Program-made: the position numbers and the translations under genes
Part shown: one piece after another, positions 33,803-43,289 of the stretch
Layout: every line of letters starts with the position of its first letter
Numbering within the stretch: position 1 is the first letter of the stretch
The notes under the pieces: model-generated
What the model was told of the DNA's origin: nothing
The model's database searches: none
The model's input: only the letters and a program-made list of their open reading frames with translations
Assembly (NCBI GenBank): GCA_947498645.1
Contig: CANMKS010000001.1
Coordinates: forward strand, 3,014,032-3,078,031
Source of the DNA: an uncultured Paracoccaceae bacterium
GTDB taxonomy: Bacteria; Pseudomonadota; Alphaproteobacteria; Rhodobacterales; Rhodobacteraceae
Length of the DNA stretch: 64,000 nt
Direction of reading: 5' to 3'

Positions 33803-35276
33803 CAGCGATCCGGGCCGCACCCGCACGGGTCTTGAGGCGGTTTTGGTCTTTGGTCTCGCCTTTGCCGTCTTGCTGGTGTTTTCGAACAGCTCGGGTTTTG
33901 AAGGCGATGATCTCAACAGCGTCTTGCCAATGCTGCATCTTGGGGACGCTCTGGCGGGCGATCTTGAGATTTATCGGCCAGACTGGCAGCCGCTCAGCTA
34001 CGCCACTGGCGCCGCAACATATGCGCTGACCGGCAGTATCGATGCCATCTTTGCATTGCCGGCGCTTGGTGTCGCGATTGGGATTGCTTTGCTTTATCTG
34101 GCAACACGGCGGATTGGGCTGGCGCCGCTGATGTTTGTCCCACTGCTGATGTTGTTCCCCGAAATCCTGTATACGGGGCTCTACTTCAATTCGTCCGCTC
34201 TTGGCTTTCCTTTCGTTTGTCTGGCTGTTCTGCTTGCACCTACGGCCCAAACGCGGCCTTGGGCCATCGCGCTTGGCGCCATTCTGGCAATGTCTGTCCT
34301 GATGCGCCTCGATTTTGTGCTGATCGTCCCGGCGATCATGGCCTACCGGATTTGGTCCCGCCGAGAGGTCGTTGATATCATCATGATCGGGATCGGGTCC
34401 GGGATTGTGTTCGGATTGGCGCTGGCAACACATCTGTTGGACCCCCAAGGGGTGATCAGCACCTACCAAGGTGCCAGAGATGAAATAGTTGCCAGAGCCA
34501 ACCAACCCGGTTGGGACACATATGCCAAGGCATTTGTTGCCACAGTGGTCTTCAGCCCGCTTGGCTGGCTTTTCCTTTTCTGGGCCGCTCTCTATTCGCT
34601 ACGAAACCGGCGTACATGGCTGCCTGCATTCATCGGTTTGATCTGTTTGGCGCCGATGCTTTTTGCTGCGCGCAACATGCTCACTCCGAAATACATGATA
34701 CCGGCGTTTGCGCTCCTGCCGGTTATTGCCGCAATGATCTGGGTCGCAGCCACAGCGCAACTGCAACCGCGCCTGAAAAATATGCTGGCGGGCTTGTGGG
34801 TCGGCGCAACGATCTTCTATTTTTTCCTCGCCATCGAACCCCAACGCGAAGCCCCATTCATTGATATCTCCGCAAAGGAAAGCAGGATAATCAATACCCA
34901 TGACGGGCCAAGATCATGGGGGGCTTATCTATTTCATTTCGACCGGGTCTCGACCCATTGGGGACTGCAGGTCGCCCAAGCCGAGGCCATGCTGGACGCC
35001 GCCAAGTCGGCGGGACCGATTGCCTTTGTTGGCGATCAGGACGTGTTCTCGTCAGGTGGAATAGCATGGCGACATCTTCAGCTTGCCCTGATACGTGCTG
35101 GGTATGACGGCCGGGTCATTGACCGGGATGCACTGCGTTTTGACCGTGCCGAAGGTCCGCTGTTTCTGCTGACACCTGCGGCGCAAGCCTCTCAGAATCT
35201 TGAAGGTGTTTGCCTTGTCGTACTTGATGGCGATCAAGACAGCGACGCCCTTCTGGAACGCATCAAGGCCTGCTGA
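33795..35276 (+). CDS. GT-C-type membrane glycosyltransferase
   Basis: This 493-residue polytopic protein has about ten hydrophobic segments, then a periplasmic C-terminal domain of about 120 residues. The first loop carries FEGDDLNSVLP, an acidic motif as in GT39/GT83 (PMT/ArnT) enzymes, and RPDWQPLSYATGAATYALTG is like the usual juxtamembrane segment. It would use a lipid-phosphate sugar, probably made and flipped by the two preceding products, to glycosylate an unknown periplasmic target. The family call is by architecture; the sequence is divergent. Confidence 0.65.
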   Translation: MSDSDPGRTRTGLEAVLVFGLAFAVLLVFSNSSGFEGDDLNSVLPMLHLGDALAGDLEIYRPDWQPLSYATGAATYALTGSIDAIFALPALGVAIGIALLYLATRRIGLAPLMFVPLLMLFPEILYTGLYFNSSALGFPFVCLAVLLAPTAQTRPWAIALGAILAMSVLMRLDFVLIVPAIMAYRIWSRREVVDIIMIGIGSGIVFGLALATHLLDPQGVISTYQGARDEIVARANQPGWDTYAKAFVATVVFSPLGWLFLFWAALYSLRNRRTWLPAFIGLICLAPMLFAARNMLTPKYMIPAFALLPVIAAMIWVAATAQLQPRLKNMLAGLWVGATIFYFFLAIEPQREAPFIDISAKESRIINTHDGPRSWGAYLFHFDRVSTHWGLQVAQAEAMLDAAKSAGPIAFVGDQDVFSSGGIAWRHLQLALIRAGYDGRVIDRDALRFDRAEGPLFLLTPAAQASQNLEGVCLVVLDGDQDSDALLERIKAC

Positions 35277-35341
35277 ACCCGCTGTGTTGGCAGACTGCAT
35301 ATGCCTCGGCCACATCCGTCGTATGGCCATTGGCCGCTGCT

Positions 35342-36052
35342 TTATCCATCATGCGTCTCGGCAATGAAGATATAGCCTGCCCCATAGACAGTCTTGATGA
35401 TCTGCGGGTTTTGGGCATCGTCATCCAGCTTGGTGCGCAGCCGCGAAACCTTCACGTCAATGGAACGGTCAAAAGCATCATCCGCTTTGCTGCCCAGGTA
35501 ATCGAGGATCTGTTCGCGCCGGATCAACCGGTTGGGTGAGGCCAGAAACATTTTCAAGATCTCGTTTTCCGCGAAAGTAAGATTTTGGGTAGCACCGGTA
35601 TCTTTCGTCAACTGAAGCAGGTTCAGGTCCGCCGTCCAGCCGCCAAATCGCACCGTCTTGGCGTCGGGTCTTGTGGGCTCGGCGTTTGCGCGCCGCAAGA
35701 TCACACGCAGCCGCGCAATGACTTCTTCGACTTCAAAGGGTTTGATGATGTAATCATCGGCACCCAATTCCAACCCGACAATCTTGTCTTGTGTGCGTGA
35801 TCGCCCCGAAATGATCAGGATCGGCACGTCTGATTGACTGGCAAAGCGATGCACCAGTGCAAGCCCGTCACTATCGGGCAGTCCCAGATCAATGATGCAG
35901 GCGTCAGGGGCGATGGTCTTGCAGGCCTGCTCAAATTCTGCCGCCCGCCCGAATGACCGGACCCGGAACCCAGCCTGTTCCAGCGCGTCCGACAGAATGC
36001 TGCGAATTTCCGGTGTATCATCAAGAACCGTGATCAGCGGGGCTGGTTTCAT
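35342..36052 (-). CDS. OmpR-family response regulator
   Basis: This 236-residue regulator has a receiver domain (VLDDTPEIRSIL at the acidic pocket, phospho-acceptor Asp in IIDLGLP, and KPFEVEEVIARL) and a winged-helix DNA-binding domain (LRTKLDDDAQNPQIIKTVYGAGYIF). It overlaps the histidine kinase gene by 4 bp (ATGA), so the two form a pair. Targets are not evident. Confidence 0.94.
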   Translation of the reverse strand: MKPAPLITVLDDTPEIRSILSDALEQAGFRVRSFGRAAEFEQACKTIAPDACIIDLGLPDSDGLALVHRFASQSDVPILIISGRSRTQDKIVGLELGADDYIIKPFEVEEVIARLRVILRRANAEPTRPDAKTVRFGGWTADLNLLQLTKDTGATQNLTFAENEILKMFLASPNRLIRREQILDYLGSKADDAFDRSIDVKVSRLRTKLDDDAQNPQIIKTVYGAGYIFIAETHDG

Positions 36053-37977
36053 TTGCGTGTCGCCTCATTCATTTTTGTGGCCAAGGCATCAAATTCGAAA
36101 GGTTTGTTCAAGACCGGGTATGCGCCCGCCGCCACCTGATGCTGCGGATCATGTGATGGCAAGCCGGTGATGATCAAAACCGGAAGATCCGGCCGGCGCT
36201 GGGTAAGATGCTCTGCCAAGGCAAACCCAGTGCCGCCATCCTTCAGCATCAGATCTGTCACAACAAAGGTGACATCGCCGACCAGTGCCAGCTTACGGGC
36301 TTCTTCCACGTTGTCCGTTTCAATCACCGCATGTCCCATGCGTTGCAGGTAACCGCGCACGGTTTGCCGGATATCGACATTGTCCTCGACCAGCAGGACC
36401 ACGCCGGGGACAACAGGTTTGGCGGGCTGATAGGGGATCAGGATGGACACCTGCGCGCCACCTTCGGGGCGATTGGCCAGCCTGACCGTGCCACCGCTCG
36501 AGCGTGCAAAATCAAAGGTTGTCGACAGGCCCAGCCCCCGCCCGGCCCTGTCAGATTTCGACGTAAAGAACGGTGCCAGCGCATTGACCAGCGCATCCGG
36601 CGAAAAGCCCGATCCGGTGTCCTCTACGCAAAACACCAGATAGTCTGCCGCATCCACCGACACGGCGACCATCACCTTGCCCTCGCCTTCGATCGCGTCA
36701 ATGGCGTTCAAAACAAGGTTCAACAAGGCATCCTGCGCAAACCCCGCGTCAATCATCAGATGCGAGGCGGTGACCTCACTGGCCAGCGATAGCGAAATGC
36801 GCTCTGGCGTTGCCGCCTTTGCCAAAAGGGTTGTCTGTTTCAGAAAGCCCGCAAAATCCGTCAGCCGAATATTGATGGACCGCTGTGCGTCCAACTCACC
36901 AAGGCCGCCGATCAATTCCCCGCCCCGCCGCGCGGCGGATTTGATCGTCTCGATGTACTGTTTTGCTTCCTTGGGCATACCCTCCAGGCGGGCCAGCCTG
37001 TCCTGCTCGCCCAGAATGATCGTCAGCAGATTGCCAAAGTCATGCGCCAACCCGCTGGTCAGTTGTGCCGCCAACTCTCGGCGTCGGGTATGGGCAAGCG
37101 CCTGCCGGGCGCGCACCTGTTCGGTCACATTGGCAGACAGCAGATAGGCGCCAATCACTTCGCCCGCGTCATTGATATCGGGGGTAAAGGCCACGCGGTT
37201 ATGCCGCCCGACTTCTTTATGTTCAAATTCGACGACCGGAGCCTCACCGCGCAAGGTCGCGGCAAAACCTTCTGATATCTTGGCATAAACCGCGGCACCC
37301 AGCGCCTCGGACATATGCATGCCGACGATGTTGTTGGATCGCCCCGGCACAATCGAATTCAACTTATGGTTCGTATACGTATAGACGCCCTCGCGATTGA
37401 CCCGCGCGATATGGGCGGGAATCATTGAATTGGTCAGGTTCAACCGGGCCTGTGACGCCAATAACTGATGCTTGGCCTCTTCCAGCGCCGTGACCGTCGC
37501 CGTCAATGTGCGGTTGGCACGGGCAAGCTCTTCTGAGCGTGAAATCAACTCTTCCGACAAATCCGCCGAGCGGGATCGCAACAGCGCTTCCTGCGTCTTG
37601 AGCTCTGTAATATCCGAATAGACCGCGACCCAGCCGCCATCCTGCAAGGGACTGCCTTCAACCGAAATGGTTGTGCCATTGGCGCGGGTCCGTTCAAAGT
37701 AATGCGGCTCAAATGCTTTGGCCTGCGCCACTCTTTCGGCCAGAAAGCTGTCAACATCGTCCAATTCGCCGTAGTCACCGCGCTCGGCCAGCACACGCAG
37801 TGTTTGCTCAAACGACCCGCCGGGTTCGACCAGTTCGTTGGGCAGGTCAAACATGCGCTGAAATTGCAGGTTGGCCAGCACAAGCCGCAGGTCCTGATCA
37901 TAGATCGAGATCGCCTGTTTGATCAGGTTCAAACCGGCCTGTGTCAGGCTTTCATGGGTCGCGGACATGCGGGTCAT
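36049..37977 (-). CDS. PAS hybrid histidine kinase
   Basis: This hybrid sensor kinase of about 642 residues has no clear membrane helix. The first PAS (IYDQDLRLVLANLQFQRMF onwards, PAS_7-like) and a second PAS near residues 180-290 precede a HisKA domain with the phospho-His in LAHDFGN (His312). The HATPase_c domain has VEDTGSGFSPDAL and GRGLGLS. A C-terminal receiver (VLLVEDNVDIRQT, VVTDLML) completes a phosphorelay. The start is uncertain: Met at 37977 or 37968, rather than the longer frame from 38118. It pairs with the regulator downstream. Confidence 0.9.
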   Translation of the reverse strand: MTRMSATHESLTQAGLNLIKQAISIYDQDLRLVLANLQFQRMFDLPNELVEPGGSFEQTLRVLAERGDYGELDDVDSFLAERVAQAKAFEPHYFERTRANGTTISVEGSPLQDGGWVAVYSDITELKTQEALLRSRSADLSEELISRSEELARANRTLTATVTALEEAKHQLLASQARLNLTNSMIPAHIARVNREGVYTYTNHKLNSIVPGRSNNIVGMHMSEALGAAVYAKISEGFAATLRGEAPVVEFEHKEVGRHNRVAFTPDINDAGEVIGAYLLSANVTEQVRARQALAHTRRRELAAQLTSGLAHDFGNLLTIILGEQDRLARLEGMPKEAKQYIETIKSAARRGGELIGGLGELDAQRSINIRLTDFAGFLKQTTLLAKAATPERISLSLASEVTASHLMIDAGFAQDALLNLVLNAIDAIEGEGKVMVAVSVDAADYLVFCVEDTGSGFSPDALVNALAPFFTSKSDRAGRGLGLSTTFDFARSSGGTVRLANRPEGGAQVSILIPYQPAKPVVPGVVLLVEDNVDIRQTVRGYLQRMGHAVIETDNVEEARKLALVGDVTFVVTDLMLKDGGTGFALAEHLTQRRPDLPVLIITGLPSHDPQHQVAAGAYPVLNKPFEFDALATKMNEATRK

Positions 37978-38142
37978 GGCACATCTGTAGCAGTTCGGCG
38001 GCGCGTCACAAGAGCGCGCGACGCTTGCAAGATTTCGCAACATTTCGGATAAACTTCTGAAAAACTTGTCTGTCACACAGGCAACAAGCGACCTCCGGGG
38101 GAAAACATTCGGGGTCATTCAGATTTGCGTTTGGGAGGATGC

Positions 38143-40104
38143 ATGTCGGATCAAAACCAGCCGGATCAACTGGTCTCTGTGCCGCATTTGCTGGCGCGCA
38201 ATGCGCGTCTGCACGGGGACAAGGCAGCGTATCGCGAAAAGGAATTCGGAATCTGGCAAAGCTGGACATGGGCCGAAACCGCGGATGAGGTCGAGGCGCT
38301 TGCGCTTGGCCTTTTGGATCTGGGCGTGCAACGCGGCGATCACATCGCCATCATTGGGCGCAACCGCCCTGCCCTTTATTGGTCGATGGTCGCTGTGCAA
38401 TCGGTTGGTGCGGTTCCCGTCCCCCTTTATCAGGACGCGGTCGTGGAAGAGATGACCTACGTTCTGGAAAACTGCGGCGCGCGCTTTGCGATTGCTGGCG
38501 ATCAGGAACAGGTCGACAAGATCATCGAAGCCCAGCAGACCGTGCATGGCATTGACCACGTCATCTATTACGACACGCGCGGGATGCGCAAATACGACCA
38601 TAGCGAAATCACCGCCTTTGCCGATATCCAGAATGCCGGGCGCGCAAACGCGCCGAGCCTGTCCAAAGAGCTGAACACCCGCCGCGATGCGCTGGGTTAT
38701 GACGACACCTGCGTGATGCTTTATACATCCGGCACCACCGGCCGCCCGAAAGGCGTGGTGCTGTCCAACCGCAATGTGATTGAAACGTCCAAGAATTCCT
38801 CTGACTTCGATCACCTCAGCGCCGGTGAAGAAACATTGGCCTATCTGCCAATGGCATGGGTCGGCGATTTCATCTTTTCCATCGGTCAGGCCTATTGGTC
38901 GGCATTCTGCGTGAACTGCCCCGAAAGCGCCGAGACCATGAACGCCGATCTGCGCGAGATTGGCCCGACATATTTCTTTGCGCCTCCTGCGATTTTCGAA
39001 GGACACCTGACGCAAGTCATGATCCGTATGGAAGACGCCAGCCGGTTCAAGCGCTGGATGTTTGCGCATTTCATGGAGCACGCGAAAAAGGTTGGGCCCA
39101 AGCTGCTTGATGGTGAAACCATCGGGTTTGGCGACAGGCTGCGCTACGGATTGGGCAAATACCTTGTTTATGGCCCGCTGAAGAACCGGCTGGGCATGAG
39201 CCGGGTGCGCGTGGGCTATACCGCGGGCGAGGCCATCGGGCCGGAGCTGTTCGATTTCTATCGCAGCCTTGGGATCAACCTGAAACAACTTTACGGCCAA
39301 ACCGAGGCGACAGTCTTTATCACCCAGCAACCCGATGGCGAGGTCCGGTCAGACACCGTCGGTGTCCCCTCACCGGGCGTTGAATTGAAGATCGCCGAAA
39401 GTGGAGAGGTTTTCTACCGCTCGCCCGGCACCTTCGTCGAATACTACGGCAACCCCGAAAGCACCGCATCCACCAAAGACCCCGAGGGCTGGGTGGCAAC
39501 AGGTGACGCCGGCTTTATCGAGGAATCATCCGGCCATCTGCGCATCATCGACCGGATCAAGGATGTATCCAAAATGGCCGATGGCAGCCTGTTCGCGCCA
39601 AAATACATCGAGAATAAGCTGAAGTTTTACCCCAATATCCTGGAGGCCGTGGTCTTTGGCGCAGGCCGCGATCGCTGCATGGCCTTTATCAACATCGACC
39701 TGACCGCCGTGGGCAACTGGGCGGAACGCAATAACATCGCCTATTCCAGCTATCAGGAATTGTCGCAGCACCCGCAGGTGCTTGATACCGTTCAGGCGCA
39801 CATCAATGCGGTCAATGAAAGTGTCGCCCAGGACGAAATGCTGGCCGCCTGCCAGATCCACCGCTTCCTCGTGCTGCACAAGGAACTGGACGCCGACGAT
39901 GGCGAAATGACCCGCACCCGCAAGGTGCGCCGCGCCGTCATTGCCGAGAAATTCAACGATCTGATTGATGCGCTTTATGATGGATCAGGCGAGATCTACA
40001 CCGAAACCGAAGTAACCTATGAGGACGGGCGCAAGGGCCGCATCAAGGCGACACTTGATATTCGCGACGCAGCAGTTGTTGCCAAGACGCAGGTGGCAGC
40101 ATGA
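38143..40104 (+). CDS. AMP-dependent long-chain acyl-CoA synthetase
   Basis: This 653-residue adenylate-forming enzyme activates a fatty or other carboxylic acid with ATP and CoA. The P-loop-like motif is MLYTSGTTGRPKGVVLS, followed by the adenylate-binding GQTEATVF and the hinge DRIKDVSKMADGS. It has the long insert of the FadD15-like branch (LFAPKYIENKLKFYP). The ATG at 38143 follows GGGAGGA. It overlaps the next gene, livG, by 4 bp, so it is the first gene of the Liv-type operon, which suggests the importer brings in a carboxylate. Confidence 0.88.
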   Translation: MSDQNQPDQLVSVPHLLARNARLHGDKAAYREKEFGIWQSWTWAETADEVEALALGLLDLGVQRGDHIAIIGRNRPALYWSMVAVQSVGAVPVPLYQDAVVEEMTYVLENCGARFAIAGDQEQVDKIIEAQQTVHGIDHVIYYDTRGMRKYDHSEITAFADIQNAGRANAPSLSKELNTRRDALGYDDTCVMLYTSGTTGRPKGVVLSNRNVIETSKNSSDFDHLSAGEETLAYLPMAWVGDFIFSIGQAYWSAFCVNCPESAETMNADLREIGPTYFFAPPAIFEGHLTQVMIRMEDASRFKRWMFAHFMEHAKKVGPKLLDGETIGFGDRLRYGLGKYLVYGPLKNRLGMSRVRVGYTAGEAIGPELFDFYRSLGINLKQLYGQTEATVFITQQPDGEVRSDTVGVPSPGVELKIAESGEVFYRSPGTFVEYYGNPESTASTKDPEGWVATGDAGFIEESSGHLRIIDRIKDVSKMADGSLFAPKYIENKLKFYPNILEAVVFGAGRDRCMAFINIDLTAVGNWAERNNIAYSSYQELSQHPQVLDTVQAHINAVNESVAQDEMLAACQIHRFLVLHKELDADDGEMTRTRKVRRAVIAEKFNDLIDALYDGSGEIYTETEVTYEDGRKGRIKATLDIRDAAVVAKTQVAA

Positions 40105-40919
40105 CAACAGACGCGACCCCTTATGTAACAGAGGACGGCCGCCAGATTGGCGGTGTCATGATGGACCTGCGCGACATCACGCTGCGCTTTGGCGGTGTCG
40201 AGGCGATCAAATCCATCAGCTTTGATATCCGCGAAGGCGAAATCCGCGCGATTATCGGGCCAAACGGCGCGGGCAAATCCTCGATGCTGAACGTCATTTC
40301 CGGTTTCTACAAACCGCAAGAAGGCGAGGTGCATTTCCGCGGCAAAAAGCGCCCGCCAATGAAACCCTATCAAGTGGCCCGCCAGGGTGTCGCGCGGACC
40401 TTTCAGAACATCGCATTGTTCGAAGGGATGTCCGTTCTCGACAACATCATGACCGGCCGCATGGGGCATATCAAAAGCAACATGCTCGCGCAGGCGATCT
40501 GGTCGGGCAAAGCCCAGCGCGAAGAGAACGAGAACCGCGAAGCGGTCGAGCGGATCATTGATTTTCTGGAAATTCAGGCGATCCGCAAAACGCCCGTGGG
40601 CCGCCTGCCCTATGGTTTGAAAAAGCGTGTGGAACTGGCGCGCGCCTTGGCGGCAGAGCCTGATTTGCTGCTGTTGGACGAACCCATGGCAGGCATGAAT
40701 GTTGAAGAAAAAGAAGATATGAGCCGCTTTATCCTTGATGTGAATGATGAATTCGGCACCACCATTGCACTTATCGAACATGACATGGGTGTTGTGATGG
40801 ATCTGTCAGACCGTGTGGTCGTGATGGATTACGGCCGCAAGATCGGCGACGGCACCCCTGATGAGGTGCGCAACAATCAAGAGGTGATTGATGCCTATCT
40901 GGGGGTGGCCCATGACTAA
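40101..40919 (+). CDS. livG: Liv-type ABC transporter ATPase (LivG-like)
   Basis: This 272-residue ATPase has Walker A GPNGAGKSS, the Q-loop region ARQGVARTFQNIALF, the variant signature PYGLKKRVELARAL and Walker B LLLLDEPMAGMN. The long insert and C-terminus (DGTPDEVRNNQEVIDAYLG) identify the LivG type. It is coupled by ATGA to the ligase gene and followed by livH. Confidence 0.92.
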   Translation: MTTDATPYVTEDGRQIGGVMMDLRDITLRFGGVEAIKSISFDIREGEIRAIIGPNGAGKSSMLNVISGFYKPQEGEVHFRGKKRPPMKPYQVARQGVARTFQNIALFEGMSVLDNIMTGRMGHIKSNMLAQAIWSGKAQREENENREAVERIIDFLEIQAIRKTPVGRLPYGLKKRVELARALAAEPDLLLLDEPMAGMNVEEKEDMSRFILDVNDEFGTTIALIEHDMGVVMDLSDRVVVMDYGRKIGDGTPDEVRNNQEVIDAYLGVAHD

Positions 40920-40936
40920 GCACGCAGGAGACGCAA

Positions 40937-41935
40937 ATGTCCGCTGATTTCCTCTATGGTATCGAAGTGATCATCAACGGGTTGATGGCGGGCGTGCTCT
41001 ATGCGCTGGTCGCCCTGGGGTTCGTGCTGATCTACAAGGCATCGGGCATTTTTAACTATGCGCAGGGTGTGATGGCGCTTTTCTCGGCGCTTACATTGGC
41101 TGGCATCATGTCCGGTCAGGTGCCTTTTGCGCATCTGATCAACGCCATTTTTGGCACTGAAATCCACCACTTCGGCTGGAACGTCCCGGTCCTCGCCGCC
41201 ATCATCCTCACGCTGATCGTCATGGTCATCTTCGCGTGGTGTGTGCAGCGGTTCGTATTCCGGCATCTGGTCGGGCAAGAGCCGATCATCCTGTTCATGG
41301 CCACCATCGGGCTTGCCTATTTCCTCGAAGGTGTGGGCGATCTGATGTGGGGGTCGGACATCAAGACGCTCGCCGTTGGTCTGCCACAAGGCGGGTCGCT
41401 TTGGGTGGAAGACGCCACCAGCGGCTTGGGCGGCGATGATTTCTACGGCTTCTTTATTGATAAGCTGGACATGGTGGCGACTGTGGTGGCGATCATCCTC
41501 GTCGCCGGGCTGATTGCCTTCAGCCAGTACACCAAGCAAGGGCGCGCGATGCGTGCTGTGGCAGATGATCACCAGGCGGCGCTTTCGGTCGGTATCTCGC
41601 TGAACTTCATCTGGGTGCTGGTCTGGTCGCTCGCCGGGCTTGTCGCCCTTGTCGCGGGCATCATGTGGGGGGCGAAGTCCGGTGTGCAGTTTTCGCTGTC
41701 CCTGATCGCGCTCAAGGCCTTGCCAGTGCTGATGCTGGGCGGGTTTACGTCGATCCCCGGCGCGATTGTCGGCGGGCTGATTATCGGCGTGGGTGAAAAG
41801 CTGTTCGAATATCTGATCGGCGCACCATTCCTTGGGGGCGCGACAGAGAACTGGTTCGCCTATGTGCTGGCGCTGCTGTTTCTGGTGTTCCGCCCGCAAG
41901 GGCTATTTGGGGAGCGGATTATTGAGAGGGTTTGA
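40937..41935 (+). CDS. livH: Liv-type ABC permease (LivH-like)
   Basis: This 332-residue permease has about eight membrane helices and the LivH pattern: INGLMAGVLYALVALGFVLIYKASGIFNYAQG at the N-terminus, then a periplasmic insert (LWVEDATSGLGGDDFYG), and LRPQGLFG-like FRPQGLFGERIIERV at the end. GGAG precedes the ATG. The stop overlaps the start of the small ORF that separates it from livM. Confidence 0.92.
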   Translation: MSADFLYGIEVIINGLMAGVLYALVALGFVLIYKASGIFNYAQGVMALFSALTLAGIMSGQVPFAHLINAIFGTEIHHFGWNVPVLAAIILTLIVMVIFAWCVQRFVFRHLVGQEPIILFMATIGLAYFLEGVGDLMWGSDIKTLAVGLPQGGSLWVEDATSGLGGDDFYGFFIDKLDMVATVVAIILVAGLIAFSQYTKQGRAMRAVADDHQAALSVGISLNFIWVLVWSLAGLVALVAGIMWGAKSGVQFSLSLIALKALPVLMLGGFTSIPGAIVGGLIIGVGEKLFEYLIGAPFLGGATENWFAYVLALLFLVFRPQGLFGERIIERV

Positions 41936-42156
41936 TGCAAAAGCTAGCAATTGGCGCAATTTGCCTTGGCATACTCATGTTACTCTATTTTGCTGGAATG
42001 TTTGTATCGTTTTGGATGCTCTTGCGCTCGCACACAGCCTTTCACGACACCTACTACGTGTCACCACATTGGTTAGGGCCAGCCGTCTTCGTTTCAATTG
42101 CGGTGGGCTTGATTGCTTGGGGTATCTGGCGACTAAGAACAATAAGAAGGGGCTAG
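41935..42156 (+). CDS. small membrane protein inserted between livH and livM
   Basis: This 73-residue protein has two hydrophobic helices (residues 4-30 and 48-66) joined by a polar loop RSHTAFHDTYYVSPHWLG. HDTYYV followed by a nearby His recalls the heme-copper oxidase subunit I motif, but the rest of that domain is absent, so homology is unproven. The DNA is visibly AT-richer (near 50% GC) than the liv genes and has rarer codons such as CTA, TTA and ATA. It starts on the livH stop (TGATG) and ends 4 bp before livM. It may be a recent insertion or an accessory subunit. Confidence 0.7.
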   Translation: MQKLAIGAICLGILMLLYFAGMFVSFWMLLRSHTAFHDTYYVSPHWLGPAVFVSIAVGLIAWGIWRLRTIRRG

Positions 42157-42160
42157 TGTA

Positions 42161-43237
42161 ATGCTCTATCGTGAAGCCGGTGATTTCAAAACGACCTATG
42201 TTGCGGATAGTCAGACCTTTCCGCTGAAACTCGACCGTATCGGGTTCTGGGTCACGATGGCCGTGGCCTGGCTGGTGATCCCTTTCGTGATCAATGACTA
42301 TTGGGCAAGCTCTCTGCTGGTTCCCTTCCTTATCTACGCCATTGCAGCAATCGGGTTGAACATCCTGACGGGCTATTGCGGTCAGGTGTCGTTGGGCACA
42401 GGTGGCTTCATGGCAGTTGGGGCTTATGCCTGCTACAAGCTGATGACGTCCTTTCCCGACGTGAACATCATGATCCATATCGTCCTCGCCGGTGGGATCA
42501 CCGCGATGGTGGGGGCGGCCTTTGGCCTGCCCAGCCTGCGGATCAAGGGGTTCTATCTGGCGGTGGCAACACTGGCCGCACAGTTCTTCTTGGTTTGGTT
42601 GTTCAACAAGGTCGCGTGGTTCTACAACTACTCCGCCTCTGGTCAAATCAACGCGCCAGAGCGGCTGGTGGCAGGGGTTGCCGTCACCGGCCCCAGCACA
42701 CCTGCCTGGGCGCAATATCTGATCTGCCTGTTTTTTGTGACGGTCTGTGCATTGATCGCCCGCAACCTCACACGCGGCACCATCGGCAGATCATGGATGG
42801 CCATCCGCGACATGGATATCGCCGCGGAAATCATCGGCGTGAATCCGTTGAAAGCCAAGTTGACCGCATTTGCCGTCAGTTCGTTCTTTGTCGGCATCGC
42901 CGGTGCGCTGTTCTTTTCCGTCTACCTGGGCGCTGTCGAAGTGGGCGAGGCATTTGGCATCCAGAAATCATTCCTGGTTCTGTTCATGATCATCATCGGC
43001 GGACTTGGATCAATCTTTGGCAGTTTCGCCGGAGCGGCGTTTCTTGTGCTGCTGCCTGTCGCCCTGAAATGGCTGGGCGTTGACGTGATGGGCTGGCCCA
43101 CAGATTTGGTCGCACATTTCCAACTGGTTATTGTTGGCGCGCTGATCATGTTCTTTCTGATCAAGGAACCACACGGATTGGCCCAGCTTTGGCGGCTGGC
43201 GAAAGAGAAACTGCGGCTTTGGCCGTTCCCTTATTAA
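42161..43237 (+). CDS. livM: Liv-type ABC permease (LivM-like)
   Basis: This 358-residue permease matches LivM: LVIPFVINDYWASSLLVPFLIYAIAAIGLNILTGYCGQVSLG, then GLPSLRIKGFYLAVATLAAQF and GRSWMAIRDMDIAAEIIGVNPLKAKL. About eight helices are seen. It should pair with LivH. The gene is separated from livH only by the 73-codon insert, whereas the genes are usually adjacent. Confidence 0.92.
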   Translation: MLYREAGDFKTTYVADSQTFPLKLDRIGFWVTMAVAWLVIPFVINDYWASSLLVPFLIYAIAAIGLNILTGYCGQVSLGTGGFMAVGAYACYKLMTSFPDVNIMIHIVLAGGITAMVGAAFGLPSLRIKGFYLAVATLAAQFFLVWLFNKVAWFYNYSASGQINAPERLVAGVAVTGPSTPAWAQYLICLFFVTVCALIARNLTRGTIGRSWMAIRDMDIAAEIIGVNPLKAKLTAFAVSSFFVGIAGALFFSVYLGAVEVGEAFGIQKSFLVLFMIIIGGLGSIFGSFAGAAFLVLLPVALKWLGVDVMGWPTDLVAHFQLVIVGALIMFFLIKEPHGLAQLWRLAKEKLRLWPFPY

Positions 43238-43289
43238 CGGGTGCAAACACCCACACGATGATCGGAAAACCTATGGGAGGAAAAAACCG

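Noticed and set aside
33777..34505. Minus-strand frame of 242 codons opposite the GT-C gene
   Set aside because: It is the hydrophilic antisense image of a membrane protein gene, with no motif and no start signal.
40916..41899. Minus-strand frame of 327 codons opposite livH
   Set aside because: The product is extremely His/Asp/Arg/Gln-rich, typical of the complement of a hydrophobic permease gene, and livH is certain.
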